This document shows, in pieces, positions 27,317-36,930 of a stretch of DNA of 64,000 nt; position 1 is the first letter of the stretch, and the number at the start of each line of letters is the position of its first letter. Origin of the DNA: Francisella sp. SYW-9. GTDB lineage: Bacteria > Pseudomonadota > Gammaproteobacteria > Francisellales > Francisellaceae. The notes under the pieces are model-generated. The model worked only from the letters and a program-made list of their open reading frames with translations, was not told the DNA's origin and searched no databases. The translations under genes were made by a program, and so were the position numbers. The stretch covers positions 62,001-126,000 of the forward strand of contig NZ_VXKQ01000009.1 of assembly GCF_008711465.1 (NCBI RefSeq), in the 5' to 3' direction.

Positions 27317-27910
27317 CTACGCTTGATAATTAAGGCTATTAGCACTACTCAAAAAAAATACAAAAGAGATTCTTTCACCGTCAGTAACTTCTTTTACTTC
27401 GTGAATTAATCTACCAGATGTAACAGTAATACTTCTATATTCAGGTTTTATTTTTTTAACTTGATTTTTATAATGAGTTACGAACTCTCCACCTTTAAAA
27501 CCTTTACCTAGCTGTATTATTACGGATGCTTCATAATCTTCATTACTATCTGTATCGATATGTTTTGATACAAATCCCCCTTTTTCTAGAACATTAACCT
27601 GTGCCCTTATTATATATTTCTTACCTCCTTCTAATATTTCTTCAAAAAAATTTATTTTTTTATACAAAATATCAAGAACTTTAGTAGACGTATCTTTATT
27701 TACAATTTTAGGGTTTTGATCGATTTTATCTTCTATTAATCTTCCCACTTTGGCTTTAGCTTTCTCATCAGTATCGCCTTTGTCGATGGTTTCTAGAGGA
27801 ATTTTTTGTAATAGTAGTTCTACCTGATCCATTTCTTTATCAGTAAAAACCATATCCGAACTGAAGTTAATACTTTTTTCGCATTTATATTTGTTTCTTA
27901 ATTCAATCAT
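27317..27910 (-). CDS. 2OG-Fe(II) dioxygenase family protein
   Basis: A 197-residue protein with the double-stranded beta-helix signature of prolyl-hydroxylase-like oxygenases. Iron ligands are HID (VSKHIDTDS, about residue 117) and a distal histidine in SGRLIHEVKEV. A downstream arginine (GERISFVFF) is placed to bind 2-oxoglutarate, and FKGGEFVTHY is the usual strand V region. The N-terminal 90 residues are charged and helical, without a recognised domain. The substrate is unknown. It lies alone, directly beside the porin-tail remnant, and was probably gained or kept during rearrangement of this locus. Confidence 0.83.
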   Translation of the reverse strand: MIELRNKYKCEKSINFSSDMVFTDKEMDQVELLLQKIPLETIDKGDTDEKAKAKVGRLIEDKIDQNPKIVNKDTSTKVLDILYKKINFFEEILEGGKKYIIRAQVNVLEKGGFVSKHIDTDSNEDYEASVIIQLGKGFKGGEFVTHYKNQVKKIKPEYRSITVTSGRLIHEVKEVTDGERISFVFFLSSANSLNYQA

Positions 27911-28164
27911 TTAAAATCCTTGTTTTTAACGTGATTCATTTTTAATCCTCAAACATAACTGTTGCAAAACTAGTTTATTTTACTCTTTGAGAATGTAGCT
28001 TATAGTATGCAAAAAACATGGTTCATTTCCAATTATTATGGTATAGCAACTAGAGTTTATTTTTGGAAAGTAAAATTGCTACTTCCTAACCAATACCAAC
28101 TTTACTATTTAAAATAATATTAATTATTAGGTTTTTCTAATTTATAAGATTTATCGCTCTTATA

Positions 28165-29712
28165 CTAAACATATATCGATAAATCTAAGGTCAGTGTATT
28201 CATATATTGGTTATTATATAAGCGTTGATAGGAGTACTCTGGTCCTAATAGCACATTGTTATCAAAATATGATCTCTGAGCAGAAACAATCCATTGATTT
28301 TTTATCCCCGAACTAGAAAGCCCAAAGGTTGGTGATGCATTTGACAATGGCATTGGGATATTCGCTGCATTGTATGATTGACCATAGCTAAAGTTGACGT
28401 TTGTGTTTCGCCCGTATAACTTAATTCCATAAGCCAAGCTAACATACCAAGCCCCAGTATTAACATTAGTTCCATCATCATTAAAATCTTCTTTATTTAG
28501 TGTCGTAGCCCAACCACTTTGAAATTGTAAAGTACCTTCTAATACTGAATATGCTAATGTTCCATCAATGTTTATTACACCGAGATTATCATTACTTTTT
28601 CCAACATTATCAAGAAAATCTCTTATACTATTATTCCCAGCACCTGCAATATTAAATATATATCCAAAATTAAAACCATATGATAAATCCATAGTTAATT
28701 TATTAGCATAAAATATAGCAGCAGAGAAGTCAGGATGATTTTCTTGTGTTCCAAAAACAGCTATATTAGCATTTATAGTATTAGTTTTATAATTAAATGC
28801 GACATCTGATACTGAATCTGGTGCTAAGAAATCAGCAGTGATTCCATTACTCCAAGGACCACCTCCTCCATATGTCCCAAAAGATAGTCTTCTATGGTGT
28901 CCAATGGTTACAAAGAAAGGAGAAACATCTAAATTCCCTAAAATAACAAAGCCATTTCTAAGTCCAAAATCATTATTTTCATCAGTAACAAAATCAAATA
29001 CAGCCGTTACATAATGACCTACATTTGCTAGAAAATATAAGTCCATAGTTGTCAGATGTATATTTTGACCAGTGGATGGAAAGTTAGGAGCTCCTCCTAT
29101 TCTATTTATCTGACTACCGAACCATGTCTGGGCATCAGCCTCAAGATAACCACCAAAAAACATCGAATACTCACCAAACTTATCTTTTTGGCCAATTATT
29201 GTTGAGGAAAACAGGTTTCTCGATATCTGCCCAATAGGTATGGTGTTATTCCCAGAATATGACCCTAAATAAGTTATCTGACCTTGAGTCGTTATAGCTG
29301 GTTCTTTACCAACATCAATTGAGCCATTTGAAAAAAAGACTCCTTCATTTTTCCTGTTTCTCCTTAAAATCTGATCCAAAGTTTCATTACTAGCTACTCT
29401 TGTCGCAACATAGTTAGTTTTAGATCCATAGTTAGCATCATAAACATTTATTTTAGTTGGTGTTAACACCGGAGGATTAACTACCTTCGACCCATAGGTA
29501 GCAAAATCAGATCTAGAACTAAAGGTTGTAGAGTACTGTGATTCTTTAACCTCTTTTATTTCTTCTTTTAATGCAGATATTTTTTTCTGTAAAGCCTGTA
29601 TATCTTTTATATCTATTTGCGTTTCAGCATTTTGATTTTCAGAAGAATTACCAATATTAAATAGAAAAAAATACACTAGGAGAATCGCTAGAAATTTAAA
29701 AACAAATCTCAT
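28165..29712 (-). CDS. DUF3573-like outer membrane beta-barrel protein
   Basis: A 515-residue surface protein. It has a signal peptide (about residues 1-23), then a short coiled-coil (ALQKKISALKEEIKEVKES, residues 39-58), a low-complexity linker, and alternating aromatic strands typical of a barrel (YEYSY-like repeats), ending in the aromatic-terminal strand LTLDLSIYV. This layout, coiled-coil plus barrel, is that of trimeric porin-like Francisella proteins of the DUF3573 family. The function is not known. The last 130 bp are duplicated about 1 kb downstream as a remnant. Confidence 0.8.
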   Translation of the reverse strand: MRFVFKFLAILLVYFFLFNIGNSSENQNAETQIDIKDIQALQKKISALKEEIKEVKESQYSTTFSSRSDFATYGSKVVNPPVLTPTKINVYDANYGSKTNYVATRVASNETLDQILRRNRKNEGVFFSNGSIDVGKEPAITTQGQITYLGSYSGNNTIPIGQISRNLFSSTIIGQKDKFGEYSMFFGGYLEADAQTWFGSQINRIGGAPNFPSTGQNIHLTTMDLYFLANVGHYVTAVFDFVTDENNDFGLRNGFVILGNLDVSPFFVTIGHHRRLSFGTYGGGGPWSNGITADFLAPDSVSDVAFNYKTNTINANIAVFGTQENHPDFSAAIFYANKLTMDLSYGFNFGYIFNIAGAGNNSIRDFLDNVGKSNDNLGVINIDGTLAYSVLEGTLQFQSGWATTLNKEDFNDDGTNVNTGAWYVSLAYGIKLYGRNTNVNFSYGQSYNAANIPMPLSNASPTFGLSSSGIKNQWIVSAQRSYFDNNVLLGPEYSYQRLYNNQYMNTLTLDLSIYV

Positions 29713-29799
29713 AATAACCCCTTATAGGTTATTTCTCACTAAGATTTATTATATTCCTAACATTTATACTTTTAATAATCCTTTACAGCAAACTCTTTA

Positions 29800-31116
29800 T
29801 TACATTTTTTTTATATATTCAGCAGCATTATCATCTAAGGAGATAGTACCTGTATTTGCATCATAGTAAATAAGCTCAGCATAACGCGCCCAATCAATAA
29901 ATGTATCAAAAACTCTCTCAGCAACATCAACTGGATAATAATCATCAAGTTCTGCTAGGAACCTACTTCTTGGAGCTGATTGAGTTTCTCTTTCATTTAA
30001 AACTTTAACAACATGGCGTGCAAGAGGTATATATTTTAGGAATAATCTACCAAAAATGAATTTCCTATCATCAATATTTGAATCAATAAACTTACGTCCC
30101 ATCGCAGTCATTTTAATATCACCATCAGAGACTTCTGCAAAACGTAAAATAGACAGAATCTCAATAATTGGGAATAAATCATCGATATCTAAATGTAATT
30201 CATCTGCTAACTGAGGAAGATCAACAGCATCAACATCTTTAATTTCCGCCATCTCATCTAAAAGACCATTCATCTCAGAAATATCCACATCAGGAAGTCT
30301 ATAACCAATCGTCATAGCAGTTTTCTTATTCATACGTTCTGAAAGCTCTTTTGTCTGCGCTGTTGTCATCATACGATAAACCTCATCAACAAGGTTTGCA
30401 ACGACTGGATCTTGAGAGCTTCTTGGATGAGGAATATCTATTTTTAATTCACCACGAATAAATCCTGGGTTACTACCAAATATTATTATTCTATCTGCAG
30501 TTAAAACCGCTTCTTCAATACTATGAGTTACATACAAGATACCATTCATAGCGTCATTGTTTTCCCATAGATCTAACAAGTCTTCTCGAAGGTTTTCCGC
30601 TGTCAAAATATCTAGTGCTGAGAATGGCTCATCCATAAGTAAAACGTCAGGCTCAAGAACTAAAGCCCTTGCAAAACCAACACGCTGTTTCATCCCACCA
30701 GAAAGCTCTTTTGGATAGGCATTTTCAAAACCATCAAGACCAACCATATCAATTGCTTTTAAAGCTCTTTCTCTACGTTCATTAAGATTTATCTTGCGTG
30801 CTTCAAGACCTAGTTCAACGTTCTGCAAAACTGTCAGCCACGGCATAAGAGCGAAGCTTTGGAAAACCATTGAGATATCTGGTACTGGCGCAGATACTTT
30901 TTTACCTCGATACAATACTTCTCCATTTGATGGACTTAAAAGTCCTGCTATTATTCTTAATAATGTTGACTTACCTGATCCTGATTTACCTAATAAAGCA
31001 ACGATTTCGCCTTCGTGCAAAGTAAAATTTATATTATCTAATACCTTAAGAGAGTGACCTCCTTTAATATTAAATTCTTTATTAACTTTTTCTACTGTGA
31101 ATATCTTCTTACTCAT
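29800..31116 (-). CDS. ABC transporter ATPase, nitrate/sulfonate type, with AAA-associated C-terminal domain
   Basis: The ATPase has Walker [14 protein letters not shown] (about residues 40-52), signature [15 protein letters not shown] and Walker [12 protein letters not shown]. Residues 280-430 form an additional AAA-associated C-terminal domain, helical and acidic ([20 protein letters not shown]), found in NrtD/SsuB-like proteins of some bacteria. That domain may sense substrate. The 438 residues form a two-domain protein. It follows the tandem permease by 21 bases, so both form one transporter; no periplasmic binding protein is next to them. Confidence 0.92.
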   Translation of the reverse strand: MSKKIFTVEKVNKEFNIKGGHSLKVLDNINFTLHEGEIVALLGKSGSGKSTLLRIIAGLLSPSNGEVLYRGKKVSAPVPDISMVFQSFALMPWLTVLQNVELGLEARKINLNERRERALKAIDMVGLDGFENAYPKELSGGMKQRVGFARALVLEPDVLLMDEPFSALDILTAENLREDLLDLWENNDAMNGILYVTHSIEEAVLTADRIIIFGSNPGFIRGELKIDIPHPRSSQDPVVANLVDEVYRMMTTAQTKELSERMNKKTAMTIGYRLPDVDISEMNGLLDEMAEIKDVDAVDLPQLADELHLDIDDLFPIIEILSILRFAEVSDGDIKMTAMGRKFIDSNIDDRKFIFGRLFLKYIPLARHVVKVLNERETQSAPRSRFLAELDDYYPVDVAERVFDTFIDWARYAELIYYDANTGTISLDDNAAEYIKKM

Positions 31117-31137
31117 TTTAAAAAATCTCCCTATGCT

Positions 31138-32937
31138 TTACATATTCATACTAAAACGATTTTCTGCATAGTTATATAATCTGCGCCAAAACAGCTTATT
31201 TGATGCTACAACTAAAATACACATCACAATAACACCTAAAAGAACATTCGCAGTATGATCTCCAGGCATATTTGTATACTCTGTAATGTAATCCCCTATC
31301 CCTGATGCTTGAATTACTGAGTTCTTGCCCCAGTTTATATATTCACTGATAATACTAGCATTCCAAGAGCCTCCTGCTGCTGTAATTGCACCTGTAACAT
31401 AATAAGGCATCACAGCCGGTATTAGAAACTTCTTAAGTTTTGCTATACCTTTAAGCTGCATATTTGTAGCTGCATATTTTAGCTCTTCAGGTATCGCAGA
31501 TGCGCCTGCAATAACATTAAATAAAATATACCACTGTGTTCCAAGCGCCATTAATAAGATACACCAGATATCAAAGTTTAGATTAAACATTACAACTAGC
31601 GTACCAAAGATACCGTATAAAACGTTTACAGGGAAAGCTGCTGCCATTTGAGCATATGGTTGAACTTTTTGAGCAATCTTAGGTCTTAAGCCAATCCAAA
31701 TACCTATTGGAACCCATATTAAAGAGGTAATAAGTATCAAAACAGCTACTCTTACACCTGTAAATAAGCCATATATAAAAACTTTTAAAGTTTCTTCTAG
31801 GCCTATATCTGGATTTTTTGCATAAATAGTTTGATACATAAAGAACAATAAAAGCAAAATAACAACGCTAATAATTACATTCCAAAAAACCCTTTTAAAT
31901 ACACTCTCTGTTTTTTCTGCCTTACGATGAACCTTCTGATTATATGCTTTATTAAGATCTTTTTTAAATATCTTAATATTAACAACTTTATTAGAGATCT
32001 TGGCCAATACAGATGAGAAAAACTTTACAGCCATAGACTTTTGTAAAATATTTAAGAACCATGATTTACTATGGGCTTCTGAGGGATTATCTCCTATTAC
32101 AAACTTCTCAGACCAAGCAACTAAAGGTCTAAATAAAAGCTGATCATATAGAACAATTGTTATTAGCATTGTAACTATCGCAGCTCCAACAGCTCCAAAA
32201 CTTTGGGCGTTGTTGGCAGCATCTATAAAAGATCCAATACCAGATAAGTTTATAGGTATAGACTGTGAAGCACTGAAGTTAACCATTATAGTCTCAGATG
32301 CAACAATCATAAACCAGCTAGCTGACATCGACATCATAGTATTCCAAACTAAGCCAGGCATCGAAAATGGCACCTCGACTTTCCAGAATTTCTGCCAAGG
32401 TGAAAGCTGATACATCTCTGCTGCTTCATTTAGCTCTTTAGGAACTGTTTTTAACGACTGATAAAAACTTAGTATCATATTCCATGCTTGCGCTGTAATA
32501 ATACCAAAAATCACAGCTGCCTGAGCACCCCATAAAGAAGTTGGAAATAGTGCTAAGAAACCTGTTACTGTTATAGCAAAAAAACCTAATACAGGTATAG
32601 ATTGTAGAATATCCACAACAGGTATGATTAGACTTTCTGCTCTCTTACTTTTTGCAGCCCATGCCCCAAAAATAAATGTAATCAGTAGGGAGATTCCTAA
32701 ACCAATAAACATCCTAATAGTTGTTTCTGCAGTATAGTAAGGCAACATCCACAAATTTAGAGAAATTTCTGAATATTTTTCAACACTTGCTTGATTCGTA
32801 TAATCAACAGCTCCACCAAGGTTAGAGGTTGACCAAACAAAGATACATAGGATTAAAAGTATTATTGATAAAGCTAAGATATCCCACTTTGAACGAGACA
32901 CTTTTGCTGACATATTTGCATTATATAACCTTTTCAT
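31138..32937 (-). CDS. ABC transporter permease with two fused permease domains
   Basis: A 599-residue membrane protein with two copies of the binding-protein-dependent permease domain, residues 70-280 and 385-590. Each has an EAA loop: ELNEAAEMYQLSPWQKFWKV in the first, ELKYAATNMQLKGIAKLKKF in the second. The fusion supplies both transmembrane halves for one transporter. The sequence is nearest in style to nitrate/taurine/sulfonate permeases. Substrate unknown. The ATPase partner is immediately downstream. Confidence 0.9.
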   Translation of the reverse strand: MKRLYNANMSAKVSRSKWDILALSIILLILCIFVWSTSNLGGAVDYTNQASVEKYSEISLNLWMLPYYTAETTIRMFIGLGISLLITFIFGAWAAKSKRAESLIIPVVDILQSIPVLGFFAITVTGFLALFPTSLWGAQAAVIFGIITAQAWNMILSFYQSLKTVPKELNEAAEMYQLSPWQKFWKVEVPFSMPGLVWNTMMSMSASWFMIVASETIMVNFSASQSIPINLSGIGSFIDAANNAQSFGAVGAAIVTMLITIVLYDQLLFRPLVAWSEKFVIGDNPSEAHSKSWFLNILQKSMAVKFFSSVLAKISNKVVNIKIFKKDLNKAYNQKVHRKAEKTESVFKRVFWNVIISVVILLLLFFMYQTIYAKNPDIGLEETLKVFIYGLFTGVRVAVLILITSLIWVPIGIWIGLRPKIAQKVQPYAQMAAAFPVNVLYGIFGTLVVMFNLNFDIWCILLMALGTQWYILFNVIAGASAIPEELKYAATNMQLKGIAKLKKFLIPAVMPYYVTGAITAAGGSWNASIISEYINWGKNSVIQASGIGDYITEYTNMPGDHTANVLLGVIVMCILVVASNKLFWRRLYNYAENRFSMNM

Positions 32938-33063
32938 ATGTCAAAACCTTTTGTTTTTTACATAACGCTTTAAGTATAAGTGATTTATATTTGTTTTTGT
33001 ATTATTAATTTCTTTATATTTTTGTTAAAATCTAGACACTATAAGATTTGTTACATCAGAAAA

Positions 33064-33231
33064 ATGAAAAAAGAACAAAGAATTATTAAAGTACAGCCTG
33101 GTGAAAGAGTATCTTGTCCAACTAAATACCATGAAAACTGGAATTTGCATCCAAGGGTCTATATCGACCTTGAGGACAAAAAGACAAATACTTGCCCATA
33201 TTGTGGCACGACTTTTAAAGTTGAAAAATAA
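33064..33231 (+). CDS. Small zf-CHCC zinc-finger protein
   Basis: A 55-residue protein. The ATG at 33064 (MKKEQRIIKVQPGERV) fits the family; a longer frame from 32980 adds a hydrophobic lead with no support. The zinc ligands are a cysteine near residue 18, a histidine soon after (SCPTKYHENW), and the C-terminal CPYCGTTF pair. This resembles the NDUFS6/NUMM-like CHCC zinc-finger family. The role in bacteria is unclear. It is divergent from the ABC permease. Confidence 0.78.
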   Translation: MKKEQRIIKVQPGERVSCPTKYHENWNLHPRVYIDLEDKKTNTCPYCGTTFKVEK

Positions 33232-33288
33232 ATTTCTAATATAAGGTTAAGCAGTATCTGCTAATATTCTGATACCTAAATTCAATCA

Positions 33289-33311
33289 TTAATGTTAAAA
33301 TTTAACATTAA
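33289..33311. promoter_or_regulatory. Perfect 11-bp inverted repeat upstream of the Moco operon
   Basis: TTAATGTTAAA at 33289-33299 and TTTAACATTAA at 33301-33311, one base apart, sit 25 bases before the moaC-moaB ATG. The near-continuous palindrome is more like an operator than a terminator, as no T-run follows. No regulator gene lies beside it. Confidence 0.45.
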
Positions 33312-33336
33312 AAATCTTTATTTTCAATAATCTAAA

Positions 33337-34353
33337 ATGCACTCAAATACAGATAAAATTATAAAAGAATTCTTCAAAGACTCTTCTTATAACATGATAA
33401 ATGTTGGTAGTAAGTCTCCCACTCATAGACGAGCTTTAGCCAAAGGTAAAATCCAAATGAGAAGGGAAATACTTAATTTAGTAGCCGAGAGAAAGCTAGA
33501 AAAAGGAGACGTGCTACCTTTAGCAGAAATTGCAGGAATTAGTGGTGCAAAGTCTACAGCCACTCTTTTACCATTATGTCACCCTCTAGCGATAGATCAT
33601 GTAAGTGTTAAAACAGAGATCAACAAAGAAGACAATTGTGTCGAAGTTTTTTGTTATGTAGGTACGCATGCAAAAACAGGGGTGGAGATGGAAGCTATTG
33701 CTGGTGTACAAGCTGCTTTATTGTGTATATATGACCTATGTAAAATGTATGGCCAAGATATGCTGATTTCAGATATTAGGCTCTTGTATAAAGAAGGTGG
33801 GAAGAATGATAAAATTTATAATGAAAAACATCTTCCAGAATCAATAAAACAAATAATAGATACTCCAAAACTATTTGACGAAATATCTTGTGCTAATATT
33901 ACAATCAGTGATAGAGCATCTGCAAAGATATACGAAGATAAATCAGGTGAAGCTCTATCAAATATACTAGAAAGTCAAGGAGCTACTATATTAGCAAAAG
34001 AAATTATTCCTGATGAAAAAGAAACCATAAAAGATACTATCATTAATATAGTTGCCCAAAAGAGCCCAAATATATTAATTACAACTGGAGGGACTGGAGT
34101 TTCGCCAAGAGATGTTACTCCTGAAGCTATCCAAGATATTTGTGAACTTCAAATACCTGGTATTTCTGAGCTGCTAAGAAAAGATGGCGAGAAATATACT
34201 CACCTTTCATGGGCTAGTAGAGCAATTGCAGGAATATATAAGAAAACTCTAATTGTTGCACTTCCTGGAAATCCAAATGCCGTCAAAGAAGGACTAGAAG
34301 CCTTAAAACATTTGCTACCGCACCTTGTGAGAACCATGAATAAAGAATCTTAG
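33337..34353 (+). CDS. moaCB: Fused MoaC-MoaB molybdopterin biosynthesis protein
   Basis: The 338-residue protein joins two Moco enzymes. Residues 18-160 are MoaC, cyclic pyranopterin monophosphate synthase acting after MoaA, with LLPLCHPLAIDHV, KTGVEMEA and the KEGGKND end. Residues 180-335 are MoaB/MogA, which adenylates molybdopterin, with TISDRASAKIYEDKSG and the MPT-binding loop TTGGTGVSPRDVTPEA. The fusion couples an early step with a late one. It heads a plus-strand operon in which moeA follows 12 bp later. Confidence 0.95.
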   Translation: MHSNTDKIIKEFFKDSSYNMINVGSKSPTHRRALAKGKIQMRREILNLVAERKLEKGDVLPLAEIAGISGAKSTATLLPLCHPLAIDHVSVKTEINKEDNCVEVFCYVGTHAKTGVEMEAIAGVQAALLCIYDLCKMYGQDMLISDIRLLYKEGGKNDKIYNEKHLPESIKQIIDTPKLFDEISCANITISDRASAKIYEDKSGEALSNILESQGATILAKEIIPDEKETIKDTIINIVAQKSPNILITTGGTGVSPRDVTPEAIQDICELQIPGISELLRKDGEKYTHLSWASRAIAGIYKKTLIVALPGNPNAVKEGLEALKHLLPHLVRTMNKES

Positions 34354-34365
34354 GAGAGTTAACCC

Positions 34366-35595
34366 ATGCTAACACCATATATAAAAGCTAAGAGCCAAAT
34401 TTTAGAAATTGCACAAAAAGATAATAGTCCTACAGAAAGTGTTGCTCTTTCGAAAGTCAATCGCAGATTCTTGGCAAATGATATTATTGCTAATGAGAAT
34501 TTTCCTAGCTATGATAACTCAGCTATGGATGGTATTGCTGTTAAATATGAATCTACTAAAAATGCCACAGATGATTCGCCTTGCTGGTTTGAAATCATAG
34601 ATATAATTGCTGCTGGCGATAATACTTTCATTAATAATCCAAACAAAAATACTGCTGTCAAAATAATGACAGGAGCTCCTATACCAGAAGGTTTTGATGC
34701 AGTAATTCCTGTCGAAAATATTCAAGAGAAAGATAATAAAGCTGCTGTATTCTCACCTGTAAAGCAATATGCTAATATACGTTTTGCTGGTGAGGATATA
34801 AAGACTTCACAAATACTACTAGAAAAAGGAACTCGCATTAATAGCCAAAAAATAATGGCTCTAGCTAGTTTTGGAATTGATAATATAGAAGTATTCAAGA
34901 ATCTTCCTTCTCTAATAATTTCAACAGGTAAAGAGCTTGCAGAGGGCAATATTGACTCAAGCTTCCAAATTAGAGATTGTAACGCACCTTTTTTAAGAGA
35001 AAGTCTAAATAGTGATTTTGGTATAAACTCTCAGCATATAAGAATAACTTCTGATAGTGATCAAGAGTTTATAGAAATAATAAAATCTCAAATAGCGCAA
35101 GAAATTCCTCCTAAAATCATAATATCAACAGGAGCAGTTTCTGCCGGAGAATATGATTTTATACCAAGAAGTTTAAAAGCAATCGGAGCAAATATTATTT
35201 GGCATAAAGTAGCTATTCGCCCAGGCAAACCCACTTTATTTGCTATTTTACCCAATGGGAGCTACTATTTTGGCTTACCTGGAAACCCTGGATCTGTAGC
35301 GTCAGGATATAACTTTTTCGTCCATCCATTTATTTCATTGCTATATTCTATACCACAAAAAAATCCAACATATGCTATACTCGACAACGATATAAAATTA
35401 CAAAAGCCTTTAACTTTCTTTCTCAGAGGTGTTCTATCAACAAATGATTTAGGTGAGCTTAGAGTTAGCATACCTAAGGCTCAAGCATCCTTTATGGTAA
35501 GTCCAATGCTGGCTTCAAATACTTGGGTACAATTAGATGGAACTTTAAAACAATTTAAAAAAGGGGATGTTGTAGAAGTATTTCCTTTTGAGTAA
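34366..35595 (+). CDS. moeA: Molybdopterin molybdenumtransferase
   Basis: Inserts molybdate into adenylated molybdopterin. Residues 35-60 carry the family motif DNSAMDGIAV, residues 95-110 MTGAPIPEGFDAVI, and the MPT-binding region shows STGAVSAGEYDFIP and RPGKPTLFAI with the GLPGNPGSVAS loop. Length 409 against 411 in E. coli. It lies between the MoaB-containing fusion, whose product is its substrate, and moaD, which overlaps its stop region. No frame problem seen. Confidence 0.96.
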   Translation: MLTPYIKAKSQILEIAQKDNSPTESVALSKVNRRFLANDIIANENFPSYDNSAMDGIAVKYESTKNATDDSPCWFEIIDIIAAGDNTFINNPNKNTAVKIMTGAPIPEGFDAVIPVENIQEKDNKAAVFSPVKQYANIRFAGEDIKTSQILLEKGTRINSQKIMALASFGIDNIEVFKNLPSLIISTGKELAEGNIDSSFQIRDCNAPFLRESLNSDFGINSQHIRITSDSDQEFIEIIKSQIAQEIPPKIIISTGAVSAGEYDFIPRSLKAIGANIIWHKVAIRPGKPTLFAILPNGSYYFGLPGNPGSVASGYNFFVHPFISLLYSIPQKNPTYAILDNDIKLQKPLTFFLRGVLSTNDLGELRVSIPKAQASFMVSPMLASNTWVQLDGTLKQFKKGDVVEVFPFE

Positions 35596-35617
35596 AAATA
35601 TCCGTATAGGAGAATAT

Positions 35618-35881
35618 ATGAACTATATAGTAGAAGTTTGTGGTCCTGCAAAAGAATTTTATAATGTAACTCAGGTTACATTAAGAATTGATCATGAAGT
35701 CGACTCAGTTGCAATTAAAGAGTTACTATTACAAAATCTAAAATCTTCAGAACTTCTAGAAGAAGCGACCTCTTTATTTAATAGCTCGGTAATTGCTACA
35801 GAAGAAAAATTTTTTGAAACCACTGAAATACTACCTAAAAATCAAATGCTATTTCTAATCCCTCCCGTATGTGGTGGATAG
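35618..35881 (+). CDS. moaD: Molybdopterin synthase sulfur-carrier subunit
   Basis: Ubiquitin-like protein of 87 residues. The start at 35618 (MNYIVEVCGPAKEF) follows a TAGGAGAATAT ribosome site and is preferred over the frame opening at 35588 inside moeA. The C-terminus PPVCGG carries the Gly-Gly tail that is adenylated and thiocarboxylated, then gives sulfur to the pterin in MoaE. It works with moaE downstream and moeB across the island. Confidence 0.92.
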   Translation: MNYIVEVCGPAKEFYNVTQVTLRIDHEVDSVAIKELLLQNLKSSELLEEATSLFNSSVIATEEKFFETTEILPKNQMLFLIPPVCGG

Positions 35882-35918
35882 ATAAATAGTTTTCAAATAC
35901 ATAAGTAAGTTATAAATT

Positions 35919-36371
35919 ATGGAAAATAAAAATTCTTTTGCTCATATTACAAATAAAACAATAACAATAACTGATGCTGAGCAAATATTAAAAAATGATG
36001 AGCATGGAGCCACTATTCATTTTATAGGAGTAGTTAGAAATCATAATGAAGGCAAAAAAGTTACAGGAATTGACTACGATGTATGTAGGCCTTTAGCTAA
36101 AAATGTCTTAAATAAAATAATTAGGGAAACCCAACAGAAGTACCCTAAAGTTTGTATTTATATCGCTCATTATGAAGGATATCTAAATGTAGGTGGAATA
36201 AGCTTGTTGGTATCAACTAGCACTCCTCATAGAGATGATTGCTATAAGGCTAATCGTTATATTGTTGAAGCAATAAAGCATAGCTGCCCTGTATGGAAAC
36301 GTGAGCATTATGTTGATGGAAAAATAGAATGGGTAAAAGGTTGCGTGGTTAAACATGAGTATATTAGTTAA
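35919..36371 (+). CDS. moaE: Molybdopterin synthase catalytic subunit
   Basis: Transfers two sulfurs from MoaD to precursor Z. A 150-residue protein with the conserved GVVRNHNEGKKVTG loop (about residue 42), the substrate loop STSTPHRDDCYKANRYI, and the catalytic end WKREHYVDGKIEWVKG containing the lysine equivalent to E. coli K119. The stop overlaps the mobA start by 17 bases. The MoaD partner lies just upstream. Confidence 0.95.
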   Translation: MENKNSFAHITNKTITITDAEQILKNDEHGATIHFIGVVRNHNEGKKVTGIDYDVCRPLAKNVLNKIIRETQQKYPKVCIYIAHYEGYLNVGGISLLVSTSTPHRDDCYKANRYIVEAIKHSCPVWKREHYVDGKIEWVKGCVVKHEYIS

Positions 36372-36930
36372 ATATGCTGGAGTAGTGTTAGCAGGTGGAC
36401 TATCTTCTCGAATGGGAAAAGACAAATCATGCTTAAACATTGATGATAAAACTTTTCTTCAAAAGTCATATGAAACTTTATATTCAGCTCTAGGTGATCA
36501 TGTATATATTTCCGGAAATCATAAAGGGTATAAATCTCTAATAGATAAATATCCTCAATCTGGTCCTGCTAGTGCAATTTTAGGCATAAGTAACTACCTT
36601 TTTGATAAGGGTTACGAGAAAGTTGTCATTATTGCTGTTGATATGCCTTATATTGAAAAAAGTACTATTATAAAAGGTTTTGAGTATTTAACTAAGCCTG
36701 ACACTAAATCGGTTATTTTTAACAACTATTTTCTACCCTGTTGGTTAGATCTTAAAAGTCTAAAACAAGTGAATGCAACTATTAAATCATCTCAGAATAT
36801 ATCTATGAGAAAACTATTGTTTGATAATATGGATTGTATCTCAATACAAGATGAGAATATTTCTAACGAAAATTTTATAAATATAAATACACCTGATGAT
36901 TTGAAACAGCTAGATGGAGAAAACAAATGA
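36355..36930 (+). CDS. mobA: Molybdenum cofactor guanylyltransferase
   Basis: Adds GMP to molybdopterin, giving the MGD form needed by enzymes of the formate-dehydrogenase/DMSO-reductase group. The GTP-binding loop VLAGGLSSRMGKDKS is near residue 11, and the metal site is in AVDMPYIEKS (about residue 99). 191 residues is typical. Its presence fits the FdhF/YdeP-type enzyme in the same island. It is linked by overlaps to moaE upstream and the small unknown gene downstream (4 bases, ATGA). Confidence 0.95.
   Translation: MSILVKYAGVVLAGGLSSRMGKDKSCLNIDDKTFLQKSYETLYSALGDHVYISGNHKGYKSLIDKYPQSGPASAILGISNYLFDKGYEKVVIIAVDMPYIEKSTIIKGFEYLTKPDTKSVIFNNYFLPCWLDLKSLKQVNATIKSSQNISMRKLLFDNMDCISIQDENISNENFININTPDDLKQLDGENK

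Noticed and set aside
27911-28164. Possible gene in the gap between the oxygenase and the porin
   Set aside because: No open frame with a start and ribosome site was seen; the stretch is AT-rich spacer.
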